A stretch of DNA of 5,717 bases from Minisyncoccota bacterium (lineage in GTDB: Bacteria > Patescibacteriota > Minisyncoccia > UBA6257 > HR35), in contig CALIVE010000024.1 in the NCBI GenBank assembly GCA_938048445.1, forward strand, positions 1 to 5,717, in the 5' to 3' direction. Below the pieces are notes generated by a model. The model saw only the letters and a list, made by a program, of their open reading frames with translations. It was not told the origin of the DNA and ran no database searches. A program made the translations under genes and the position numbers. Of this stretch, positions 1-5,527 are shown in pieces (the stretch's first letter is position 1; each line of letters starts with the position of its first letter).

Positions 1-225
1 GTAAAATTCACGCCAACCAAAATCAGTTGGCACCCTGCCAGTAAAATCACTCATATTTTCAAGATAGCCCTTTTTAACAAGCTTATTCAAATACCACCTT
101 ATTGTTGACTCACCCAAATTCTTGAAATACTTTTTTTTCAACAACTTTGAACCGACAGGTTTACCATAATCCAAATAGACCCTTACACACTTATCAAAAA
201 TTTTATCTTGGAGCAACTTATTCAT
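1..225 (-). CDS. hrcA: Heat-inducible transcription repressor HrcA, N-terminal part (cut by window edge)
   Basis: This gene is absent from a standard long-ORF list because its 3' end lies beyond the left edge. Seventy-five residues are visible from ATG at 225-223. They match the HrcA N-terminal winged helix: residues 17-30 (YLDYGKPVGSKLLK) correspond to the family's YI..G.PVGS..L, residues 40-54 (STIRWYLNKLVKKGY) to the recognition helix (family ATIRNEM..LE..G.L), and residues 63-73 (GRVPTDFGWRE) to the hallmark GRIPTDKGYR wing. HrcA is a dimeric cytoplasmic repressor of class I heat-shock genes that binds CIRCE and is kept active by GroEL. The gene starts 11 bases after the hsp20 stop, so the two are surely cotranscribed. 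A weak ribosome site (AAAGTG) sits 3 bases upstream of the ATG. A GTG two codons upstream is an alternative start. The core and dimerisation domains are not visible. Identity is inferred from the motifs and strongly supported by the CIRCE upstream of hsp20. Confidence 0.87.
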   Translation of the reverse strand, partial: MNKLLQDKIFDKCVRVYLDYGKPVGSKLLKKKYFKNLGESTIRWYLNKLVKKGYLENMSDFTGRVPTDFGWREFY

Positions 226-236
226 AATCACTTTGA

Positions 237-650
237 TTATTCAATTTTGATTTCTCTACCCTCCTCTTCAGCTTTTGGTTTAGGAAAAGTAATTTTCAGT
301 ATTCCTTCTTCAAATTTTGCCTTACCTTTTTCATCATCTACCTTATAAGGAAGTAATATTACTTTCCTGAAGCTACCCTTTCTAAGTTCCTTTCGATAAT
401 AATTTTCTTCTTTAACTTCCTTCTTTTCTTCTTTCTGACCACTAATAGTTAATCGATCACCTTCGATATGAACTTTTATTTCATCACTTTTAAAGCCTGG
501 TAAACCAACTTCAACAACTAATTCTTTATCAGTCTCATAAATGTCAACAGGGATATCTGAAATTTTAAATGTAGGAAGTAAAGCAGGGAAAAAGTCTTCT
601 GAAAAAAATTTTTCAATTTCTCTGAAAGGATCCCATTTAATTATTGCCAT
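237..650 (-). CDS. hsp20: Small heat shock protein, Hsp20/alpha-crystallin family
   Basis: This 137-residue protein is an ATP-independent holdase chaperone that binds unfolding proteins in the cytoplasm and assembles into oligomers. The N-terminal arm (1-32, containing WDPFREIEKFF) is typical of bacterial class A proteins. The alpha-crystallin domain spans about 33-124: DIYETDKELVVEVGLPGF at 36-53, DRLTISG at 65-71, the basic loop YYRKELRKGSFRKVILLP at 84-101, and the family signature G-x-L in EGILKITFPK at 115-124. A C-terminal I-x-I anchor (IKI, 134-136), which docks into the groove of a neighbouring subunit, is present. The length is normal for the family. The ATG at 650 is chosen because an in-frame TAA lies eight codons upstream and no other start intervenes. 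There is no Shine-Dalgarno at the usual distance; the nearest AAAGGT ends 23 bases upstream. It is the first gene of a CIRCE-controlled operon with hrcA directly downstream. Codon use looks like that of its neighbours. Confidence 0.97.
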   Translation of the reverse strand: MAIIKWDPFREIEKFFSEDFFPALLPTFKISDIPVDIYETDKELVVEVGLPGFKSDEIKVHIEGDRLTISGQKEEKKEVKEENYYRKELRKGSFRKVILLPYKVDDEKGKAKFEEGILKITFPKPKAEEEGREIKIE

Positions 651-690
651 TTTTGAATTGATTTCTTAATTCGACCTTTGTTCATTTTAA

Positions 691-719
691 ATTATAACAT
701 ATTAGCAACTTCAATGCAA
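691..719 (-). promoter_or_regulatory. Predicted sigma70-type promoter of the hsp20-hrcA operon
   Basis: On the minus strand a perfect -10 box TATAAT (696-691) is preceded by TG plus one base (extended -10). Exactly 17 bases upstream of it lies TTGCAT (719-714), a 3/6 match to the -35 consensus. The predicted transcription start is near 684, giving an hsp20 leader of about 35 bases. The -35 hexamer lies inside the CIRCE spacer, so bound HrcA would block RNA polymerase. This is a motif-based prediction; its position and its fit to the operator are the main support. Confidence 0.78.
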
Positions 720-728
720 GGGTGCTAA
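702..728. promoter_or_regulatory. CIRCE operator (HrcA binding site)
   Basis: The sequence TTAGCAACT - 9 bases - GGGTGCTAA has the exact 9-9-9 architecture of CIRCE (consensus TTAGCACTC-N9-GAGTGCTAA). The right arm matches 8/9 and the left arm 6/9; the two arms complement each other at 7 of 9 positions. It overlaps the -35 of the hsp20 promoter and includes the murA stop codon (725-727). The operon it controls encodes HrcA itself, so negative autoregulation is expected. The left-arm degeneration may mean weaker binding or a lineage-specific variant. Confidence 0.87.
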
Positions 729-1981
729 TCTTGAAATCTTTCTATTTTGGCACCTATTTTTCTTAACTTTTCATCAATATTTTCATAGCCTCGATCAATT
801 TTTTCAGCTTCATAAATAATTGTTTCACCTGTAGCTATGAGCCCAGCAATAATTAGCGCAGCACCTGCCCTTATATCTAAGGACCTTATTTCTTTCCCTT
901 TTAGAAGAGTTGGACCGATAATGATTGCTCGATGAGGATCTAAAATTTCAGCATTTGCTCCCATATAAACTAATTCATTGATATAAGAAAATCTATTTTC
1001 ATACATCCAATCATGGATTAAAGTAACACCGTGAGCTTGAGTTGCCAAAGCACCAAAGGGTGGTTGAAGATCAGAAGGAAACTTAGGGTATAAACCAACT
1101 TGAATTTTTGTACCTTTCAAATTACTTGGAAAAATTTCAATTTTTGAATCGAATAATTTATATTTGAAATTCATTTCTTTCATAACAATAAAAACAGAAT
1201 CTAATTCATCGTATTTTATATTCTCAAGAATTAAATGGCCTTTAGTTGCTCCAGCTAAAGCTATAAATGTTCCAGTCTCAATAGGATCTGGAGGAATTCG
1301 AAAGACAATTTTTTTTCTCAATTTTTTACTTCCTTCAATTTCTAAAAAAGGAGTCCCTATTCCTTTTATTTTCACTCCCATTTTTTGTAAAAACTTACAT
1401 AAACTTACCACACTTGGTTCAGTTGCTGCTAATCTTATTTTAATTTTGCGAGGGAATAAAGCGCAAAACATCAAAAGAGTTTCTGTAGCCGTAACACTGC
1501 TTTCTTTTAAGATGATTGTATTTTCAGAAATCTTTCTAACTCTTCCTTCAATTATCTCACTATTAGCATTAAATTCACATCCTAATTCCTTTAAGCTATC
1601 TAAATGAACATTTATAGATCTTGCTCCAATCACATCACCACCTGGTCGATATATCTTTACTTCTTTGAACAAACTAAGCAACGGCCCAATTAAAACAACT
1701 GATGCTCTTAACTTTTTAACCTCTTCAATATCTAAACTTTTATTTTTGACATTCCTGCTATCTATGATTAGCTTTTCGCCAATCCATTCAACCCTACAAT
1801 TCAAATATTTTAAGATTTCCAAAATAACTAAAATATCTAAAATCTTAGGAACATTATAGATAACATTTATTCCTCTATTTAGTAAAGAAGCGGCAACTAT
1901 CTTCAAGGCAGTATTTTTTGCACCAGAAATTTTAACTCTTCCTTTTAATTTTTGACCTCCTTTTATTAAAAAATAACTCAT
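725..1981 (-). CDS. murA: UDP-N-acetylglucosamine 1-carboxyvinyltransferase (MurA), Asp-type active site
   Basis: MurA transfers enolpyruvate from phosphoenolpyruvate to UDP-GlcNAc, the first committed step of peptidoglycan precursor synthesis, in the cytoplasm. The 418-residue length is normal. Visible hallmarks are K22-N23 in SGAKNTAL, LRASVVLIGPL with the Arg at 92, the catalytic loop PGGDVIGAR at 113-121, PDPIETGTF at 231-239, FPSD with the catalytic Asp at 304, YENRF with Arg 330, and IDRGYENIDEKL with Arg 397. The loop residue that is Cys115 in E. coli is Asp116 here; Asp at this position is known to keep activity while abolishing covalent capture by fosfomycin (Mycobacterium, Chlamydia, Borrelia). 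The ATG at 1981 directly abuts the mraY stop (TAA-ATG) with no clear Shine-Dalgarno, suggesting translational coupling. The TAG stop lies within the CIRCE operator of the next operon. The related AroA (EPSP synthase) fits worse, as the MurA-specific loop is clear. Confidence 0.97.
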   Translation of the reverse strand: MSYFLIKGGQKLKGRVKISGAKNTALKIVAASLLNRGINVIYNVPKILDILVILEILKYLNCRVEWIGEKLIIDSRNVKNKSLDIEEVKKLRASVVLIGPLLSLFKEVKIYRPGGDVIGARSINVHLDSLKELGCEFNANSEIIEGRVRKISENTIILKESSVTATETLLMFCALFPRKIKIRLAATEPSVVSLCKFLQKMGVKIKGIGTPFLEIEGSKKLRKKIVFRIPPDPIETGTFIALAGATKGHLILENIKYDELDSVFIVMKEMNFKYKLFDSKIEIFPSNLKGTKIQVGLYPKFPSDLQPPFGALATQAHGVTLIHDWMYENRFSYINELVYMGANAEILDPHRAIIIGPTLLKGKEIRSLDIRAGAALIIAGLIATGETIIYEAEKIDRGYENIDEKLRKIGAKIERFQD

Positions 1982-3025
1982 TTATCTAAATTTATCTAAG
2001 ATAAAAATTAATAGACCTAAAATTGCTCCTAAAAAATTTATAATCCAAAATTTAAAAACAATATTAGGTTCAGGTATACCTAAGGCTTCAAAATGGTGAT
2101 GAATTGGGGTTGAAAGAAATATTTTCTTTTTAAAAAATTTTTTCGAAATAGTTTGTAAAATTACTGAACCTGATTCAATCAAAAAAATCGGTGCCATTAA
2201 AGGAAGCAAAAAATAAACTCCTTCTAAAAAAGAGACAATTGCAATATAACTTCCTAAAGCCATTGAGCCAGTATCTCCCATAAAGATTTTTGCTGGATAG
2301 ACATTAAACCACAGAAAGGAAATAATTGTTCCAATTATAATCACTGAAAGTGTAGCTAAGTTGTAGTTACCATTAATAAAAGAAATTGCTGCTAATACTC
2401 CAATAATTGAAATTGCAACTCCTCCTAAAAGACCATCAAGACCATCGGTTTCATTAGCAGAGAAAGAAACTGCAATTATGTAAAAAATTAAAAAGGCTAA
2501 AAATAAAAAAATATTACCATAAACTCTTCCTATAAAAGGAAAATAAAAATATTTGATCCCTAATTTTATTATCACCCACCAAGCAATTATCAAAGAAAAT
2601 GCAAAATAAATAATCAATTTTTCCTTAATCATCAATCCCTTTTTGTTTCTAATAATAAAAATTCCTAAAATATCATCAAGTAAACCAACAATGCCTCCTA
2701 AAACAAAAAAACCTAAAGGAAGAAAGGTCTCTCTTCGACTTAAAAAATTTATCCAGTTAAAGAAATCATTAGAAAAAATTTTGAAAATAAAAAGAATCCC
2801 TAAAAGCAGTAAAGGTGAAATCCAGAAAACTAAACCACCCATAGTTAAAGTTCCAGATTTTTTGCTATGTAAACTTTGAAAAACCGGAGCATTTTCTTTA
2901 TAAATTTCTTTTTTAGCATTTAAAATTTTCAAAAAATTAACTATTAATGGAAAAATTAAAAGAGAAAGCAAGAAGCTGAATATTCCTAAGGTAATTATTT
3001 TAATGATTGTAAATTGAATACCCAT
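1982..3025 (-). CDS. mraY: Phospho-N-acetylmuramoyl-pentapeptide-transferase (MraY)
   Basis: MraY transfers phospho-MurNAc-pentapeptide from UDP to undecaprenyl phosphate, making lipid I at the inner face of the membrane. The protein has 347 residues (E. coli about 360) and is strongly hydrophobic, with roughly ten membrane segments. Family motifs in order are HSKKSGTLTMGG at 53-64, the Mg-binding Asp pair D117-D118 in GLLDDILG, NETDGLDGL at 191-199, FMGDTGSMALG at 248-258 with catalytic-region Asp 251, and the MraY-specific TPIHHHFEALG at 306-316. The triple His separates it from WecA/TagO relatives, which lack it. One departure is Leu in place of the usual Pro in TPTMGG. The ATG at 3025 lies 8 bases after the carboxypeptidase stop, and its own stop touches murA, so the three are probably one transcript. 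No strong ribosome site precedes it. In most bacteria mraY sits between murF/murE and murD; here the neighbours are different. Confidence 0.98.
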   Translation of the reverse strand: MGIQFTIIKIITLGIFSFLLSLLIFPLIVNFLKILNAKKEIYKENAPVFQSLHSKKSGTLTMGGLVFWISPLLLLGILFIFKIFSNDFFNWINFLSRRETFLPLGFFVLGGIVGLLDDILGIFIIRNKKGLMIKEKLIIYFAFSLIIAWWVIIKLGIKYFYFPFIGRVYGNIFLFLAFLIFYIIAVSFSANETDGLDGLLGGVAISIIGVLAAISFINGNYNLATLSVIIIGTIISFLWFNVYPAKIFMGDTGSMALGSYIAIVSFLEGVYFLLPLMAPIFLIESGSVILQTISKKFFKKKIFLSTPIHHHFEALGIPEPNIVFKFWIINFLGAILGLLIFILDKFR

Positions 3026-3033
3026 TTAAATAT

Positions 3034-4017
3034 CTACTGATTATAATATTTTTTTAATAAATCCAAAATGTATTCAGCATCATTTATCCTATTTTTAGAA
3101 CCTAAAATCCCTAAAAAGACTAAAGGAGAATTTTTAAATTTGACAATCATTACCAAACATTCACCAGCTTCATCTGTAAAACCGGTTTTTGAAGCAAGAA
3201 TTTCTTCTTTATATTTGTAAACCAAAGGATTAGTGTTATAGAGGATTCTTTTAAAATTTCCCTCTAAAATAAAAGAAGGTTCTCGAGAAAAAGCAAAAAT
3301 TTGAGGATAATTTTTTAATATATATTCAGAAAGGAGATAGATATTACTCAAAGATGAAACATTTTTAGAGGAAAGTCCTGTGGGGTCTTCAAAAAAAGAT
3401 TTTTTTAATCCAATTTTTCTTGCCAAATTATTCATTTGATTGACAAATTGTTCTTCTCCATACTTTTCAGCTAAAAGTAGAGCTGAAGCATTTGAAGATG
3501 AAATTAACATAGCTTTGATTAAATCATCCCTTTTAAATATTTCACCTTTTTGAAAATTTGTCTGTGCTTCAAAATACTTAGAATTTTCAGAAACAGTAAA
3601 TGTTTCATTTGGCTTATAGACGATAAAAGATGTTAAGGCAGTTAAAATTTTTGTAAGAGAAGCAATTGGCAGAGGTTTATCAGAATTTTGAGAATAAATT
3701 GTTGGCCCTGTAATTTCTTTAATTAAAATTGCTTTAGCTGAAATTTTTGAAGAATCAATAGGAAAATTTTGAATTTTTTGAAACTCGTTGAGGTTTAAAA
3801 ACTCTTCTGAAGATGTTACTAAATTTAAACTATCCTGATTATTTGCTGTACTACTCAAAAATAAATTTGCTGGTTTTAATATCTCTTTTACTAATTCAAA
3901 AAACAAAATTAATTCTATCATTAATTTATTATATATAAAATTTGCTCGAATGTTTACTAAATAGATTAACCGAATGATTAATAGATTGATTGTCTGAATG
4001 ATATCGATCCCTACCAA
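3034..4017 (-). CDS. D-alanyl-D-alanine carboxypeptidase, peptidase S11 (PBP5-like)
   Basis: Peptidase S11 enzymes remove the terminal D-Ala from peptidoglycan stem peptides outside the cytoplasm, limiting cross-linking. All three active-site motifs are present (numbered from the longest start): SLTK at 120-123 with nucleophile Ser120, SSN at 174-176, and KTG at 277-279. DPTGL (211-215) and DEAGECLV (282-289) are also family-typical. The C-terminal beta-domain and amphipathic anchor of E. coli PBP5 are missing, so membrane attachment would have to come from the N-terminal hydrophobic stretch. The start is uncertain. The longest frame begins with TTG at 4017 and has no ribosome site; ATG at 3921 (residue 33, MIELILFF) yields a 295-residue protein and lies just after a TATAAT box, so I prefer 3921. 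The gene ends 8 bases before mraY, which ties peptide trimming to precursor synthesis. The exact family member (DacA, DacB or DacF type) cannot be told. Confidence 0.93.
   Translation of the reverse strand: MVGIDIIQTINLLIIRLIYLVNIRANFIYNKLMIELILFFELVKEILKPANLFLSSTANNQDSLNLVTSSEEFLNLNEFQKIQNFPIDSSKISAKAILIKEITGPTIYSQNSDKPLPIASLTKILTALTSFIVYKPNETFTVSENSKYFEAQTNFQKGEIFKRDDLIKAMLISSSNASALLLAEKYGEEQFVNQMNNLARKIGLKKSFFEDPTGLSSKNVSSLSNIYLLSEYILKNYPQIFAFSREPSFILEGNFKRILYNTNPLVYKYKEEILASKTGFTDEAGECLVMIVKFKNSPLVFLGILGSKNRINDAEYILDLLKKYYNQ
3928..3956 (-). promoter_or_regulatory. Possible promoter for the carboxypeptidase-mraY-murA operon
   Basis: The minus strand carries TAAACA (3956-3951, 4/6 to the -35 consensus), a 17-base spacer, and a perfect TATAAT (3933-3928). 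The ATG at 3921 follows six bases after the -10, so transcription would begin at or next to that codon and the message would be leaderless. In such AT-rich DNA a chance TATAAT is not rare, and the box lies inside the longest version of the coding frame, so this is tentative. Confidence 0.4.
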
Positions 4018-4066
4018 CGTTAATTTGTGTTCCCAGCCGAATATACTGTAATATAATCTTATAAAT

Positions 4067-5362
4067 TTACTCTACTTTTTCAGCAATTCTCCATATTTCT
4101 CTGTCTTTTACAGCTCCGTAAATAAGATGTTTACTGTCAGGTGTAAAGGTTAGATTAGAAACATAATCATACGGTCCTAATTTTTTATTATTGAGAACCA
4201 CAAACCAATTATTATTTTTTTTAGCTATATCAACAAATATATAAGCGAAATGCTTACTATTAGGAGAAAAAATTAGAGTATCTACATATGGATATTTTTC
4301 ACTTTTCTTATCATCTATAACAACAAAATACTTTCTACATATTCTTAATTTTTCTAATATCTCACAATTTTCTCCAGCTATGTAACCTAAGTGTTTACTA
4401 TCAGGAGAAAAAATCAAACCACCGACAAAATCATATTTTTCTTTTTCTTCCCCATCAATAATTACAGAATATTTATTTCCTTTTTGAACCACATAAGCAA
4501 AATGCTCACTATCAGGAGAAAAAGTAAAATCCCAGATAGACTCAAATTCTTTCCCTTCCTTTCCATCAAGAACTAAGAACGTTTTTTTATCTTTTTGAGC
4601 TATATAAACATGGTGTTTGCTATCAGGAGAAAAAAATAAGATTAAGACCTTATCGTATTTTTTTTCTTCTTTATCATCTAAAACTACAAAATATTGTTTA
4701 CATAACACGGGAAATTCTAAGCTCGGTTTTGCACAACCTTCTCCAGCTATATACCCAAGATGACGACTGTCTGAAGAGAAAACTAAAGAATATGCTCCAC
4801 CATGTTCAATATACTCATATTCTTTCCCCTCTTTATCATCTAAAACTATAAATAGTTTGCAGTCTCCTTTCCATCTTAAATTTAGTTGACAATTTTTGCT
4901 TGCTATGTAAGCTAAATGCTTACTATCAGGAGAAAAGATTAAGCCTCCTACATATGCATATTCTTTCTTTTTTTTATTATCAAAAACTATAAACCAGTTT
5001 TCACCTTCTTTAGCTATATAAGCAAAGTGATTACTATTAGGAGAAAAAAGTAAGTTGCTTACAAAATCATATTTTTCTTTTTCTTCCCCATCAAGAACCA
5101 CAAAATATTTACTCCGATCATAAGTAGCTATATAAGCTAAATGCTTACTATCAGGAGAAAAAATAAGTTCTTTAACTTCTATATACTTTCTACTTTCTTG
5201 ACCATTAAAGATTACTCTTTTAAATCCGTCTTTTTCTGTGGCTATATAAGCAAAATTGGTACCATCGGGTGAGAAAATTAATTTTTCTATTGAAGCATAT
5301 CCATTTCCTTCTTTATTATCAAAAATCACATAATTTTTTACATCTATTTCGCTTATTTCCAC
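4067..5362 (-). CDS. PD40/TolB-like beta-propeller repeat protein, C-terminal part after an in-frame TGA
   Basis: The reading frame holds about eleven repeats of 37-55 residues, each with the core L-x-FSPDSKHLAYIA followed by a strand such as FVVLDGKEGKKYDxV. This resembles the WD40-like PD40 repeat found in TolB and related propellers; no enzyme motif is visible. Three repeats are enlarged by a loop bounded by two cysteines (residues 158/168, 210/221 and 333/342), and there are no other cysteines, pointing to disulfides and an extracytoplasmic location. The nominal start is GTG at 5362, but it lies inside a repeat and has no ribosome site. The same frame continues upstream through repeat sequence, broken only by TGA at 5408-5410, so this is more likely the downstream part of one longer gene than an independent protein. 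It ends with TAA 49 bases before the longest carboxypeptidase frame. The function is unknown; ligand or protein binding at the cell surface is a reasonable inference. Confidence 0.8.
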   Translation of the reverse strand: MEISEIDVKNYVIFDNKEGNGYASIEKLIFSPDGTNFAYIATEKDGFKRVIFNGQESRKYIEVKELIFSPDSKHLAYIATYDRSKYFVVLDGEEKEKYDFVSNLLFSPNSNHFAYIAKEGENWFIVFDNKKKKEYAYVGGLIFSPDSKHLAYIASKNCQLNLRWKGDCKLFIVLDDKEGKEYEYIEHGGAYSLVFSSDSRHLGYIAGEGCAKPSLEFPVLCKQYFVVLDDKEEKKYDKVLILFFSPDSKHHVYIAQKDKKTFLVLDGKEGKEFESIWDFTFSPDSEHFAYVVQKGNKYSVIIDGEEKEKYDFVGGLIFSPDSKHLGYIAGENCEILEKLRICRKYFVVIDDKKSEKYPYVDTLIFSPNSKHFAYIFVDIAKKNNNWFVVLNNKKLGPYDYVSNLTFTPDSKHLIYGAVKDREIWRIAEKVE

Positions 5363-5527
5363 TGCTATATAAATTAAGTGTTGACTATCTGGAGAGAAGG
5401 TTAGACCTCAAATATTATCATACTTCTTTCCCTCTTTACCATCAACAACTACAAATTCTTTCTTATCTGGTGTTGTAAAAATAATAGCTACTCTCTCTAA
5501 GTTTGGAGAGAATTTGATTTCTTCAAT
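4085..5527 (-). repeat. Tandem coding repeats (about twelve propeller units)
   Basis: About twelve degenerate units with a period of roughly 110-165 bases lie in the propeller frame, including one upstream of the TGA. The most conserved DNA word on the plus strand is CTATCAGGAGAAAA (codes for FSPDS), found identically at 4398, 4509, 4620, 4923 and 5148, with near copies elsewhere. The first three of these are exactly 111 bases apart, suggesting recent duplication of 37-residue units in that stretch. Twelve units would suit two six-bladed propellers, though this is inferred. Confidence 0.85.

Noticed and set aside
655..672. Hairpin before the hsp20 start as an RNA thermometer
   Set aside because: The inverted repeat GAATT/AATTC gives only five mostly A-U pairs with an eight-base loop and does not cover a Shine-Dalgarno site; too weak to claim.
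1164..1607. Plus-strand open frames inside murA, mraY and the propeller gene (also 1665-1859, 2643-2879, 4391-4576, 5269-5478)
   Set aside because: They lie antisense to confidently identified genes or clear repeat coding sequence, have low-complexity translations and no family resemblance; they are shadows.
4018..4066. Terminator or promoter between the propeller gene and the carboxypeptidase
   Set aside because: The stretch is AT-rich with imperfect GTAA/TTAC symmetry but no stable stem with a T-run, and no -10/-35 pair better than chance.
5408..5410. UGA read as Trp (code 4, Mycoplasma-like)
   Set aside because: All Trp codons in the window, about 17, are TGG; at this base composition a code 4 organism would use TGA heavily.
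4085..5527. CRISPR-like regularly spaced repeats
   Set aside because: The repeated words are in frame, degenerate at codon level and encode the FSPDS propeller core; the intervals code for protein strands and are not unique spacers.
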